Assembly (NCBI GenBank): GCA_045118975.1
Contig: JBGVCT010000008.1
Span: 62,001 to 126,000 of the forward strand
Length of the DNA: 64,000 nucleotides
Direction: 5' to 3'
Source of the DNA: RGIG6178 sp045118975
Lineage (GTDB): Bacteria; Bacillota_I; Bacilli_A; RFN20; DUOF01
A model generated the notes under the pieces. The model saw only the letters and a list, made by a program, of their open reading frames with translations, ran no database searches and was not told the DNA's origin. The position numbers and the translations under genes are program-made. How positions within the stretch are numbered: the first letter of the stretch is position 1; the number at the start of each line of letters is the position of its first letter. Positions 47,095-56,314 of this stretch are shown here, one piece after another.

Positions 47095-47328
47095 ATGAAT
47101 ATTGTACAAAAAACTTGTTTATTTTTTACAATAGTTGGTGCTATCAACTGGGGTTTAATTGGTTTATTTGGATTTAATTTAGTTGCTACTTTATTTGGTG
47201 ATATGACTATCGCTAGTAGAGTAATTTATACACTTGTAGGTATATCAGCACTTATAAATGTTATGTTATTCTTTGTAGACCTAGATGATTTAACAGTACT
47301 TGAAACACCTAGAGCTAGAGCAAAATAA
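47095..47328 (+). CDS. DUF378 family small membrane protein
   Basis: 77 residues with two helices (~8-30 and ~43-63). The phrases VGAINWGLIGLFGFN and SRVIYTLVGISAL are the DUF378 signature. Function unknown in any organism. GAGGAGG precedes the ATG. It is convergent with the NERD-like gene, sharing a nested terminator. Confidence 0.92.
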   Translation: MNIVQKTCLFFTIVGAINWGLIGLFGFNLVATLFGDMTIASRVIYTLVGISALINVMLFFVDLDDLTVLETPRARAK

Positions 47329-47384
47329 AAATAGCTTATACATAGAGGCTACACTTGGTGTAGCTTTTTTATATAAGCTATTTT
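47328..47384. terminator. Nested bidirectional terminator
   Basis: An inner stem GCTACAC/GTGTAGC followed by TTTTTT ends the plus-strand DUF378 gene. An outer 13-bp stem, AAAATAGCTTATA at 47328-47340 with TATAAGCTATTTT at 47372-47384, surrounds it and is followed on the minus strand by a T-rich run. The outer arms include bases of both genes' stop codons. Confidence 0.8.
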
Positions 47385-48040
47385 AACATTGTCTTAGTAT
47401 CTATTTTCTTAAAGTTTTCCAATGACTCTAAATGATAGTCATAAATTTTTTGTGTAGCTTCCTCAACTGATTTACTTGAAAAGTTATTCAATACACACTT
47501 CTTTTCATATTTTTCTATTTTCCTAGCAAAATTCTTTTCAAGTAGGATTAACTCTCCTGGCTTACTAACAACCATTTTAGAAACAACAACTGGTCTTGAT
47601 AAAAAGATGACATTAACAAAATTGTCCATTGTTTCATCAAGAAGATTTGCTAGTATTCTAAGTCTCTTTTCGTTAATCTTGAGTGGATTATCTAGATGAA
47701 TAAGCCTATCTTTTCTATATAACAACCATTTCCCATCATCAGCATTCGCGCATAAATACCCATAATAACATTTACTACTTATGACATATATGTATTTATT
47801 TCCAAAAAGAATATGCTCGATTTTAATAAATTTATCTTCCCTTACCTGTATAATCACATTACTTAACAGAGGAAAATCATGATCAATAGCAAATTTTTTA
47901 AGTTTTGAGGCAATTCTTCGGTTTTTAAATAAACTAGATAAAATATTTGATATGTCTTCAAAGAAAATAAAAAGCAAAGTATACATTAGAAGCCTGACAA
48001 GAAATCCTATTGTATTTAATATTCCTGCCGCAGTAACCAT
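47378..48040 (-). CDS. NERD-like domain protein with N-terminal membrane helix
   Basis: 220 residues. A membrane helix (~8-28) precedes a domain with IEHILFGNKYIYVISSKCYYG, similar to the NERD nuclease-related fold, where the Lys of IxxK and a Gly-rich turn are expected; the catalytic Glu/Gln positions look degraded. Nuclease activity is therefore doubtful. Three bases separate it from deoD, so the two are cotranscribed. Confidence 0.55.
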   Translation of the reverse strand: MVTAAGILNTIGFLVRLLMYTLLFIFFEDISNILSSLFKNRRIASKLKKFAIDHDFPLLSNVIIQVREDKFIKIEHILFGNKYIYVISSKCYYGYLCANADDGKWLLYRKDRLIHLDNPLKINEKRLRILANLLDETMDNFVNVIFLSRPVVVSKMVVSKPGELILLEKNFARKIEKYEKKCVLNNFSSKSVEEATQKIYDYHLESLENFKKIDTKTMLK

Positions 48041-48043
48041 AAA

Positions 48044-48754
48044 TTATGCTCCTAATGCAACCTCAAGAGCAACTTCCATCATCTTAGTGAAACCGTTTTG
48101 TCTTTCTTCAGGAGTTGTTTCTACTTTTGTAACTAAACTATCACTAACACTCATAATTGTTAACGCCTTCTTTTTTGCTCTACTAGCATTAATATATAGA
48201 GCATATGATTCCATTTCACACGCTAATACGCCAAGTTTAGCCCATCTTTTATAATATTCTTTATCCTCATCATAGAAAGTATCTGTAGTTAAGATGTTTC
48301 CAAAATGAGCATTTACACCCAACTTTTGACAAACCTTATCAGTTTCTCTTAAAAGAGAAAAATCAGCATTAGCACTATAAATTCCTCTTAAATTAAATTG
48401 ATCACCATAGTTAGAATTTGTAGAAGCAGCCACACCTACTACTACATCCCTTACCTTAACATCTTCTTGATAAGCTCCACATGTACCAACTCTAATAATA
48501 GTATCTACATCATAAAAGTTATATAGCTCATATGAATATATTCCAATTGATGGAACACCCATTCCACTTCCCATTACACTAATTTCTTTTCCTTTATATG
48601 TACCTGTATAACAATACATATTTCTAACTTCATTAACTAACTTAACATCATTTAAATAATTTTCTGCAATATACTTAGCTCTAAGTGGATCTCCACACAT
48701 AAGTACTACCTTTGCTATTTCTCCATTACTTGCTTTATTGTGCGCTGTTGCCAT
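48044..48754 (-). CDS. deoD: Purine nucleoside phosphorylase, DeoD type
   Basis: 236 residues, hexameric NP-I family. MCGDPLRAKYIAE (~20) binds phosphate, GTCGAYQEDVKVRDVV (~90) and CEMESYALYINA (~180) bind ribose and base, and SVSDSL (~204) holds the catalytic Asp. Splits purine (deoxy)nucleosides to base and ribose-1-phosphate. Its ATG lies 20 bases inside the end of the RDD gene. Confidence 0.96.
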   Translation of the reverse strand: MATAHNKASNGEIAKVVLMCGDPLRAKYIAENYLNDVKLVNEVRNMYCYTGTYKGKEISVMGSGMGVPSIGIYSYELYNFYDVDTIIRVGTCGAYQEDVKVRDVVVGVAASTNSNYGDQFNLRGIYSANADFSLLRETDKVCQKLGVNAHFGNILTTDTFYDEDKEYYKRWAKLGVLACEMESYALYINASRAKKKALTIMSVSDSLVTKVETTPEERQNGFTKMMEVALEVALGA

Positions 48755-49220
48755 AATAATCGTCCTCCTTTAAATCTATAACTTTTGTTTTAGCAAACAC
48801 ATCGGATAAATTCTTTTTATCCTCTCTTATAATCATAATAATAAATGAAACCAAATCAGATAATCCCAAAGATATACATCTTAATAAAATTCTACAAATG
48901 GCTTCTCTAAAAAATAAAACCTTATAATCAACATCGCTATCATCATCATTTACTACTTTTATTTTCAAAAACTTCTTACTTAAAGTTTGCCCTTTTGTAT
49001 AAATTGGTATAACCATGTAATAAAACAAAATCATAAATGTGTAAGCCATAGCAACCCTTATAAACTTTAAAAGCATGAACAAGGTAAGAGGCTCTTTTGT
49101 AACAATTGAAACAATAGCACCAGGCCAAACCCCAATAAACAATACTGCAGTAGCCGCAAAAATTAAAACTTGATCAATTATTGATGAAACTATTCTATGT
49201 CTTATTCTAGCTAACTTCAT
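48735..49220 (-). CDS. RDD family membrane protein
   Basis: 161 residues. The N-terminal ARIRHRIVSSIIDQVLIF contains the Arg and Asp-Asp signature of RDD proteins, with three or four helices (~13-33, 50-70, 110-135). Proposed roles include ion exchange, but function is unclear. GGAGGAATAT precedes the ATG. Overlaps deoD. Confidence 0.85.
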   Translation of the reverse strand: MKLARIRHRIVSSIIDQVLIFAATAVLFIGVWPGAIVSIVTKEPLTLFMLLKFIRVAMAYTFMILFYYMVIPIYTKGQTLSKKFLKIKVVNDDDSDVDYKVLFFREAICRILLRCISLGLSDLVSFIIMIIREDKKNLSDVFAKTKVIDLKEDDYYGNSAQ

Positions 49221-49229
49221 ATATTCCTC

Positions 49230-50609
49230 CTACATAAATAGCGGCAACAAGAATTGTTTTGCCACTGAAAAATAAATTAATACAGCAATCGCATCAGCAA
49301 CAGTAGTTACTAGAGGGCCTGCCATTACTGCAGGGTCAAGTCTCACTAACTTTGCTATAATTGGTAATGATGTAGCAATAAGTTTTGCAACAACAACCAC
49401 CAAAAATACACTAGCAGCAACTACAAGGAAGACAAAATTAGCATTTTGCTCTACCACAACAATTCCAGTTATTTGTTCTAACCATAACCATCCATAGCAA
49501 AATAATCCTAGGCACGTTCCAACCATCACACCCACAAAAAATTCTTTTAACATTGCCTTAAAGAAATCTTTTGTTTTAATAGTACCAAGTGATAGTCCTC
49601 TTATTAAAAGAGCCGTTGTTTGGCTTCCTGCATTTCCAGCAGTTCCTGTAATCATAGGCATAAATGTAGTAAGAACACCAACTGCTGCAATAGTAGCTTC
49701 CGCACTATTTAAAACAATAGCACTTAATGTTGAAGCCGCAAGCAATATTACTAACCAACCAATTCTCTTTTTAAACATGTTGAACGAACTAACTTCAAAA
49801 TAATCTTCTTCAAGAGGTAACATCTTAGCCATCTTTTCAATATCTTCTGTAGCTTCTTCTTCAATAACGTCGATGATATCATCGGCAGTAACAATACCTA
49901 ACATTTTATTTTCTTTACTAACAACAGCCAAAGACGATAAGTCATATTTTTTAAATGTTGCAGCAACATCTTCTTTATCATCGTCTACATGAACACAAAT
50001 AATATCTTTCTCCATTACATCAGTAATTAAGTCTTCATCATTAGAACTCAATATAGTCTTTAAAGAAACATATCCAAGTAAATCTCTTTTTGTATTAACA
50101 ACATATCCCCAAGAAACAGTTTCTACCTCTTTTGCTAATTTTCTAATTTTAGTAAGAGCATTTTCACATGTGTCACTAGATTTAAGCTCTAGGTATTCTA
50201 TACTCATAAGACTACCTGCGCTATCTTCTTTATAACTCAATAACTTATTGATATCTGCTCTCATTGTTTTATCAACAGAACGCAAAATTTTTCTAACAAT
50301 ATTAGTAGGCATCTCTTCTACAACATCAACAATATCATCTGTATATAATTCAGCTAAAATCTTTTTTAAATCAGCATCCTTTAATGATTCAATAATACTT
50401 TGTTGGTATTCATCATCAAGATATGCAAAAACATCTGCAGTAAGTGAAGATGGTACTGTAGTAAAAGCATATATAGTTTTGTTTATCGGCACTTCATTCA
50501 ACAATTCAGCAATATCGACACTGTTGTATTCGTTAAATATATTTCTAAGTTCATTAACATTTCTGGCATCAATAACTGATAATAAATATTCTTGTGTTAA
50601 AGTTTCCAT
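49230..50609 (-). CDS. mgtE: Magnesium transporter MgtE
   Basis: 459 residues. Superhelical N-domain (~1-125, pattern ADLKKILAELYTDDIVDVVEEMP), two CBS domains (~130-250) that sense magnesium, the plug helix, and five C-terminal helices (~280-459) with GTAGNAGSQTTALLIRGL. Mg2+ import, gated by intracellular Mg2+. GAGGAGGATGATGCT precedes the ATG. No M-box riboswitch is visible in the ~100-base upstream spacer. Confidence 0.96.
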   Translation of the reverse strand: METLTQEYLLSVIDARNVNELRNIFNEYNSVDIAELLNEVPINKTIYAFTTVPSSLTADVFAYLDDEYQQSIIESLKDADLKKILAELYTDDIVDVVEEMPTNIVRKILRSVDKTMRADINKLLSYKEDSAGSLMSIEYLELKSSDTCENALTKIRKLAKEVETVSWGYVVNTKRDLLGYVSLKTILSSNDEDLITDVMEKDIICVHVDDDKEDVAATFKKYDLSSLAVVSKENKMLGIVTADDIIDVIEEEATEDIEKMAKMLPLEEDYFEVSSFNMFKKRIGWLVILLAASTLSAIVLNSAEATIAAVGVLTTFMPMITGTAGNAGSQTTALLIRGLSLGTIKTKDFFKAMLKEFFVGVMVGTCLGLFCYGWLWLEQITGIVVVEQNANFVFLVVAASVFLVVVVAKLIATSLPIIAKLVRLDPAVMAGPLVTTVADAIAVLIYFSVAKQFLLPLFM

Positions 50610-50690
50610 AGCATCATCCTCCTCTTTTTTATTATAAATAAAAAATCTCTCAAAAAAAATCCTATAAGTATTATTTTTTTATTTTTAAAA

Positions 50691-50722
50691 AAACGCTAAG
50701 GTTTTTATAGTCCTTAGCGTTT
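50691..50722 (-). terminator. Terminator overlapping the stop of the 277-residue gene
   Basis: Stem AACGCTAAGG/CCTTAGCGTT (10 bp) with a ten-base loop and minus-strand T tract. The 5' arm encodes the last Arg codon and TAA stop of 50714-51547. Confidence 0.85.
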
Positions 50723-51547
50723 ATTGTTTCCTAAAATCCTAGTCTCTAATTTACTCATGCTTTCATCAAAAATCTCGGCATCACTTCTAAACAAAATCTT
50801 TTCCATGTGCGATTTCATTTTTCTAAAGTTTGCTATATTTCTTTTAATCAATGCTAGCCCTTTTTCCTTCTCTCCATTAATTATTTGGCAAAGGCCTAGA
50901 CACACAGCACAAGAGCTGGAACCAGAAGCACCTTGTGAAAATTTATATTCTGCCATTTCAAAGTAATACTTATTTTCAATAACAGGTCTTTTATCTTTTA
51001 ACACTCTACTTGCGTTATCCACAAGAGAGGGAAAATCCACAAACAAGCATCCCATTGAAAAGAAAATCTCAGAGTCTTCTTTAACATGTGGAAGACCTAT
51101 ATCTTCAGTTCTATATGGTTCACTAGACCATTTAGATTTATAATCCATCATATCACTTATAGCACCAATGTATCCTTCACTATATGCTTTTTCAAATATT
51201 GACATCGCTAATTCTCTATATCTATCTTGATTTTTTACATTACGACTCATTAAGGACAAGTAACCATATGCCTTAGCAATCATCGAATCCAAAAAGCCCA
51301 TAGCTTCATTGGTTAAATGTTTTTTACCATACCTATTCTTAATCGCGTTTATTACATTAATTAATTGAATCGGGGAATTGTTAGATAATGCCAAAGTGGC
51401 AAAACTATATGTAAAAGAATTTTTCACCTCATCAACACTAGCTTTATGATCTGGATGAGCCTTATGTTCTTTTAAATACCTTTCAAACTCTTTTGTAAAA
51501 CCTTCGATTCTATCTATATTTTCTTCATATTTAATACCTTTTGTCAT
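50714..51547 (-). CDS. Uncharacterised helical protein downstream of the D-Ala ligase gene
   Basis: 277 residues, mostly helical, with Sel1/TPR-like spacing (SIFEKAYSEGYIGAISDMMDYK, CAVCLGLCQIINGEKEKGLALI) but no clean repeat. Cytosolic. ATG at 51547 is five bases after GGGGGTG; an upstream in-frame ATG overlapping the ligase gene is rejected because it has no ribosome site. Related in style, not clearly in sequence, to 54874-55728. Confidence 0.65.
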   Translation of the reverse strand: MTKGIKYEENIDRIEGFTKEFERYLKEHKAHPDHKASVDEVKNSFTYSFATLALSNNSPIQLINVINAIKNRYGKKHLTNEAMGFLDSMIAKAYGYLSLMSRNVKNQDRYRELAMSIFEKAYSEGYIGAISDMMDYKSKWSSEPYRTEDIGLPHVKEDSEIFFSMGCLFVDFPSLVDNASRVLKDKRPVIENKYYFEMAEYKFSQGASGSSSCAVCLGLCQIINGEKEKGLALIKRNIANFRKMKSHMEKILFRSDAEIFDESMSKLETRILGNNKR

Positions 51548-51594
51548 TTTAACACCCCCACTTACTAATATTTTACTCAATCTAAAAACACATT

Positions 51595-52665
51595 TCAATA
51601 ATTATTTAATCCCTCAAAAATATACTCTTTTTGTATCGCATCATTTTGTTTGTTTATAAAAAACAAATATCTTTTAGCACCTTTAATTACAATCTCTAAA
51701 AGTTCTAAAAAATCATATTTATCTTCCCATAAATAATAAGCATATGACCCCGGAATTGAATTTATCTCATTAACATATAAAATACCATCTTTATATAAAA
51801 AATCAACTCTTATAACACCCGAGGCTCCAAACTCTTTATAGATTTTTTTAGCAATTATTTCTATTTCATTTGTAATTTCTTTTTCTATTTCAAAACTACT
51901 CTTTAAAGTAAAATTCATACCTTTCTTTTTACCGTTTGATAAATATTTATCAGAGAAACTATAGAGCACACTTTTTTTAACTTCCTCAACTTTACTAACC
52001 TCTATTGTCCCATTATTATCTACTAAAGAAACGCTAAACTCCCTTGAATCTTGAAGATATTCCTCAACTAATACCATATCATCAATTTTAAGTATTTCTT
52101 TCACACCTTTTTTTAGTTCATCTTCATTATTTACCACAACTATTCCAATCGAAGAGCCTAAATTATTAGGTTTTAAAATAACTGGAAATTTAATATCACA
52201 ATTAATCTCATCATCTCGAGTGTACATCCTATATCTAGTATTAGTTACATTCAAACCATCTAAAACTCTTTTGGTTAAGTATTTATTTTGAGACACACTA
52301 TAAAAAGAAAGATTTTCTCCTATTATGTCAAATCCTTTGAATCTAAAATATGACAAAAGTGTTCCATCTTCAACACCTTTTCCATGCACAATTGGAAAAA
52401 TTAAATCGAAAAATTTCTTTCTTTTTCCTTTAATATAGAAACCATTATTATTTACAAACTCAACTCTATCCCTTTTTCTATATTTGCTTTTTTTAAATGC
52501 CTCAATACTATCAATATTTTTGTTATAATAAAACTCATTACTTTTAGAAGCATACACCGCTAATACTTCATATTTTGTTTTTAAGATTTCTATGACTTGA
52601 AATGCACTTATAATACTAATTTCATGTTCTACACTTTTACCTCCAAAAACAACAACAATTTTCAT
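51595..52665 (-). CDS. ddl: D-alanine-D-alanine ligase family protein (ATP-grasp)
   Basis: 356 residues. The N-domain VFGGKSVEHEISIISAFQV, the ATP-grasp triad elements VILKPNNLGSSIGI (~168) and VLVEEYLQDSREFSV (~200), and the substrate site VNEINSIPGSYAYYLW (~315) are present. Standard Ddl reads EVNTxPG then Thr or Ser-Met; here a Ser-Tyr-Ala-Tyr-Tyr stretch replaces it, so the second substrate may not be D-Ala. Directly follows the membrane Mur ligase gene, ten bases apart, as expected for making and adding the dipeptide. Confidence 0.85.
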   Translation of the reverse strand: MKIVVVFGGKSVEHEISIISAFQVIEILKTKYEVLAVYASKSNEFYYNKNIDSIEAFKKSKYRKRDRVEFVNNNGFYIKGKRKKFFDLIFPIVHGKGVEDGTLLSYFRFKGFDIIGENLSFYSVSQNKYLTKRVLDGLNVTNTRYRMYTRDDEINCDIKFPVILKPNNLGSSIGIVVVNNEDELKKGVKEILKIDDMVLVEEYLQDSREFSVSLVDNNGTIEVSKVEEVKKSVLYSFSDKYLSNGKKKGMNFTLKSSFEIEKEITNEIEIIAKKIYKEFGASGVIRVDFLYKDGILYVNEINSIPGSYAYYLWEDKYDFLELLEIVIKGAKRYLFFINKQNDAIQKEYIFEGLNNY

Positions 52666-52674
52666 ATATCCACC

Positions 52675-54132
52675 TCACTTCAAATATATGTCTGGCAAGT
52701 CATTTTCTATTAGTATTATTTTTTCTTTATCTATTGCTTTTGCAAAGTTAAACGCATTATAAAAAGTATCAAATTGTTTATAGTTATCAAAATGATTGTT
52801 TTTAAATTCCCTCGCTATATTTTCACCATTTTCACTCACAAGACAAACAAAGTCACACTTTAGTAAATACTTTGCTATTTCTGTATTTAATAATCTATTA
52901 TTAGCCCCTTGTTCTATAATTCCTGGTGTAATAACTATTTTATATTTACTTGAAGTAAGTAATAACTCTATAGCGTTCTTAAAGCCTTTCTCATTGCTAT
53001 TAAATGAATCATCGATCACTTCAATTCCCTCTATGATTTTATATTCTAGTCTATGTTCAACAGGTGAAAGTGTATCAATATATTTTACGATATATTCTAT
53101 TTCTATATTTAATGCTAGTAAAACCCCTATAACTGCCAAAATATTTTCAATGGAATGCATCCCCAATAACTTTGTATGTACTCTTGTTATAAACTTATCT
53201 TTAATATACAGATCAAATTCGCTATAGCTAATATTACTAACTATATTTTTCCCCATCACATCACTTTTATGGTTAATCCCATATCTAATAATCCTTTTAT
53301 TTCTATAATTATAATTCCTTAAACACTCATCATCATTATTGATAATTCCACACCCATCTACACCCGTGGCTTCAATTAGTTTTATCTTTTCTTTAAAAAT
53401 ATTCTCTTTACTTTTAAAAGTTAATAAATGTTGATTACCTATATAACTAATAACCGCTATATTTGGCTTTAAAACTTTTGTTAAAATATCCATGGCACCA
53501 ACTCTATCGACTCCATATTCACAAACAAAGTAGTCATCATATTTTTTTACTTCATCATTTATCCCTTTTACTATACCAACCTTATTGTTGTATGACTTTG
53601 GAGTCTTAGAAACATTAAATTCATTTATAAGAATATCATAAATCATATTTTTAATACTTGTTTTGCCACCACTTCCAGTAATTCCAATAACCACTTTATC
53701 CTTAATATTTCTTCTTGCACTTTTTAAATGCTTTATGAAAAATATCTTTTCTAAAAATAATGATATTAAGTGTAAGAAGAATAAATAAAAAAAACTGAAA
53801 GGGTATATGTATCTTATATAACCACTGATAAAACAAATAAAAAGAATTAGCAAATTAATAACAACTGTCCTCTTGAATCTATTTGTCCACTTCAACCTTT
53901 TCTTATTAACAAGAAATAAAATCACAAAAAAAGATAACGTGATAAACAACACTGGGATATTTATCACAAAAACAAACAGTAAAAAATATAAAAATAAATA
54001 GTATCTTTTATGCTCTTTTAGATAATAAAGATATCTTTTAAATTCATAATGATTAGCTTGAATGATTTCATATTCATTAAAAAACAACAAAACCATGACT
54101 ACAAAAGCCATTATATTAGAGATAATATGCAT
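52675..54132 (-). CDS. Membrane-anchored Mur ligase family protein (MurF-like)
   Basis: 485 residues. The first ~145 contain four or five helices with a Tyr/Lys-rich linker, in place of the usual MurF substrate-binding N-domain. The central ATP domain has the P-loop GITGSGGKTS (150-158), NNKVGIVKG and the acidic Mg site EYGVDRVGAMD (~205). The C-domain has PVEHRLEYK (~360) and DDSFNSNEKG. MurF adds D-Ala-D-Ala to the muropeptide. The TGA stop is direct evidence for the standard code. Its start lies 17 bases inside the hydrolase gene and it is followed at once by ddl. The anchoring suggests an alternative, membrane-coupled wall pathway. Confidence 0.82.
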   Translation of the reverse strand: MHIISNIMAFVVMVLLFFNEYEIIQANHYEFKRYLYYLKEHKRYYLFLYFLLFVFVINIPVLFITLSFFVILFLVNKKRLKWTNRFKRTVVINLLILFICFISGYIRYIYPFSFFYLFFLHLISLFLEKIFFIKHLKSARRNIKDKVVIGITGSGGKTSIKNMIYDILINEFNVSKTPKSYNNKVGIVKGINDEVKKYDDYFVCEYGVDRVGAMDILTKVLKPNIAVISYIGNQHLLTFKSKENIFKEKIKLIEATGVDGCGIINNDDECLRNYNYRNKRIIRYGINHKSDVMGKNIVSNISYSEFDLYIKDKFITRVHTKLLGMHSIENILAVIGVLLALNIEIEYIVKYIDTLSPVEHRLEYKIIEGIEVIDDSFNSNEKGFKNAIELLLTSSKYKIVITPGIIEQGANNRLLNTEIAKYLLKCDFVCLVSENGENIAREFKNNHFDNYKQFDTFYNAFNFAKAIDKEKIILIENDLPDIYLK

Positions 54133-54829
54133 GCTTTTCCCTCTCCTTAAAGAAATTATTTATTTCTGATTCAACAATTTCTCTATTACTTAAATATGCA
54201 AAATGATCTCCATTAATTACTCTAAGCTTGCTTCTTAAAATCTTTTTGCTTAATAGTTTTCCTTTTTTCACATCAACCTTATCATCATCTTTTGAATAAA
54301 TTAATAATACTGGAATTATAATATTTTTGATTTTTTTATTGTAATGAGTATTTACAATAGAAACAAAAAAATTTTTCATTTTATCATCACATTCCAAATA
54401 ATCTTTGCTTCCGCCATTAGACTTTATGTGCAATTTCTTTTTTAATTTATGAGTTATTACTCTATAGTAGTAATCAATATTTCTTGTGGGTTTTAATATC
54501 GGAGAAGCAATAAAAACAAGCCCCTTAACCCCATATTCAAAATAATATTCAAGCCCAACTTTTCCACCAAAAGAGTGCCCAACTATATAACTTATTTTAA
54601 GATTTAATCTTGTATTGATAAAATCATGAATTGTCTTTACATACTCTTTTATATCTTTTTCATCATTATATTTACTATTTCCAAATCCAGGCATATCAAT
54701 AACTAAACATGTATAGTTTTTCTTTAACAAATCCACAATAGGGAACATCATTTCTTTATTTTGTCCCCAACCATGTAAAAATAGAACAACCGGCCCTTTT
54801 CCTACAATAAAAAAATCTAGATTAGGCAT
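54116..54829 (-). CDS. Alpha/beta hydrolase
   Basis: 237 residues, no signal peptide. Oxyanion-hole FLHGWGQ (~19), nucleophile elbow VGHSFGG (~83), acid Asp in SKDDDKVD (~180) and His in NGDHFAY (~207) complete the triad. Substrate unknown. It is the first gene of the hydrolase - MurF-like - ddl set, so an esterase or thioesterase acting on cell-wall intermediates is possible. Confidence 0.88.
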   Translation of the reverse strand: MPNLDFFIVGKGPVVLFLHGWGQNKEMMFPIVDLLKKNYTCLVIDMPGFGNSKYNDEKDIKEYVKTIHDFINTRLNLKISYIVGHSFGGKVGLEYYFEYGVKGLVFIASPILKPTRNIDYYYRVITHKLKKKLHIKSNGGSKDYLECDDKMKNFFVSIVNTHYNKKIKNIIIPVLLIYSKDDDKVDVKKGKLLSKKILRSKLRVINGDHFAYLSNREIVESEINNFFKEREKHAYYL

Positions 54830-54873
54830 ATATCCACCTCAATCTAGATTATGTTTTTATATAAATATTGTTA

Positions 54874-55728
54874 CTATAATAGTTCTATTTTCTTCTCTGC
54901 TAATGAAATTATTCTTTCTTTTTCCTCATTGCTAAGATACTTATCTAAACCTACTTCTTTTCCTCTAAGACCTGTAACTAATTTGAAAATTCCCTTAGCT
55001 TTACTAGGATCATATTTATCATAACTTTTATTTAAATAAACTAACCCTAATGCATATAAAGCTAAATAGTTTTTATCATCCCATTTTGTCGCATATACCA
55101 AATCTTTTTCAAGAGTTTTTAATCTATCCTCTGGAGTCATATCCAAAACATCTCCATCAATAATAAATCTATACGCTCTTAAAGCTAATACATATGCCTT
55201 TAATGTCCTTTCATTTGTATATCTTTCTAATCTAGTTACATAATCATTTCCAAGCAAAATGTTTGTCTTTCTATTATTTCCTTCTAAACTAAAAGCAATA
55301 TTAGTTTGACCATATAAAGCTTTTATATAATACAGCATAGACATAACCCTAAAATATGGTTTCTTAGTTCCTAAAACTAAGCATTCTCTAGCAAACTCTA
55401 TATATTCTTTTTTCTTACCTTTTACTTCTTCATCATCAAAATTAAAATCCACAGCTACTATCATAGCCATTTCTTCCCCCAAAACAACCATTCTCTCTTT
55501 TTGTTCTTTGCTAGGAATTAATACCTCTGATAATTCTTTGTATTCCTTATATTTCTCATTAAAATTTTTATAGCACTTTTTTGATGGCTTTTTTATCTCA
55601 TAATCTACAAAATCAGTAATGATTATATCCTCTGTTTTATCACTTAATAGTTCATTAAAAGAGCCAAATGAATCTAATGTTAAGTCAAAATCATCTACAA
55701 CTACTTCTTCATCATCAAACATTGACAT
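54874..55728 (-). CDS. Uncharacterised acidic helical protein
   Basis: No family recognised. 284 residues, cytosolic. The first ~50 are strongly acidic (Asp/Glu clusters), the rest is helical with TPR-like phrases in the C-terminal third (YLALYALGLVYLNKSYDKYD). The ATG at 55728 follows GGGGTG; the GTG upstream overlaps that site. It lies 44 bases before the hydrolase gene, possibly in the same operon. Confidence 0.65.
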   Translation of the reverse strand: MSMFDDEEVVVDDFDLTLDSFGSFNELLSDKTEDIIITDFVDYEIKKPSKKCYKNFNEKYKEYKELSEVLIPSKEQKERMVVLGEEMAMIVAVDFNFDDEEVKGKKKEYIEFARECLVLGTKKPYFRVMSMLYYIKALYGQTNIAFSLEGNNRKTNILLGNDYVTRLERYTNERTLKAYVLALRAYRFIIDGDVLDMTPEDRLKTLEKDLVYATKWDDKNYLALYALGLVYLNKSYDKYDPSKAKGIFKLVTGLRGKEVGLDKYLSNEEKERIISLAEKKIELL

Positions 55729-55800
55729 AATTAAGTTCACCCCTTGTGTAATTCTATTTTAATCAATGACCCTTAATAAAGCAATTTATTGTCATTTTTA

Positions 55801-55829
55801 TTAATATAACATCAATAAATTGTTATAAT
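55801..55829 (+). promoter_or_regulatory. Promoter of the NfeD-like gene
   Basis: TTAATA and perfect TATAAT with a 17-base spacer, about 21 bases before the ATG at 55850. Confidence 0.6.
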
Positions 55830-55849
55830 TTATTTGTGGAGTGATGAAT

Positions 55850-56299
55850 ATGGAATGGTTCTTAGATTTTATCCCATGGTTATGGGCTCTTGTATTTGTA
55901 ATAACTTCTCTTATTACATTAAAAATTAAAGATATAGACGCCTTATGGTTTGCTATAGGATCAATTGTCACATTAATTATTTCAATTATATTTAAAGACC
56001 TACATGTTTTATATCAATTATTAATATTCATCTTAATTACTATTATTCCTTTATTGACCTTATCAAAACTAATCAAAAGAAGGCATAAAAAAGACAACCT
56101 TCAAAAAACAAGCGATGCATTAATTGGTAGAAAAGTTCTTGTAGTAGAAGATTGCAATGAATTTTCTAAAGGAAGTGGAACTATAGATGATACTGTATGG
56201 ACCATAATTTGCCAATCAGGTCATTCGATAAAAAAAGGTGAAGAAGCTATCATTGTAGCGGTAGAAAAACATTCATTAATAGTAAAACAGGCCCAATAG
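55850..56299 (+). CDS. NfeD family membrane protein
   Basis: 149 residues: helices at ~5-22, ~30-50 and ~53-73, then a short OB-like domain (ALIGRKVLVVEDC, GSGTIDDTVWTIIC, KGEEAIIVAVEKHSLIVK) typical of NfeD C-termini. NfeD proteins partner stomatin-type SPFH proteins at membranes; no SPFH gene is present here. The ATG at 55850 has GGAGTG six bases upstream; earlier in-frame GTG/ATG codons fall inside that site. Confidence 0.88.
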   Translation: MEWFLDFIPWLWALVFVITSLITLKIKDIDALWFAIGSIVTLIISIIFKDLHVLYQLLIFILITIIPLLTLSKLIKRRHKKDNLQKTSDALIGRKVLVVEDCNEFSKGSGTIDDTVWTIICQSGHSIKKGEEAIIVAVEKHSLIVKQAQ

Positions 56300-56310
56300 C
56301 CTGTTTTTTT
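56284..56310 (+). terminator. Terminator containing the NfeD stop codon
   Basis: Stem AAACAGGC/GCCTGTTT with loop CCAATA followed by seven T. The last codons and TAG of the gene lie in the 5' arm, loop and first base of the 3' arm. Confidence 0.85.
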
Positions 56311-56314
56311 ATTA

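Noticed and set aside
50610..50713. M-box magnesium riboswitch before mgtE.
   Set aside because: The spacer is about 100 bases, filled mostly by the terminator of the upstream gene and A/T runs; no M-box core is visible.
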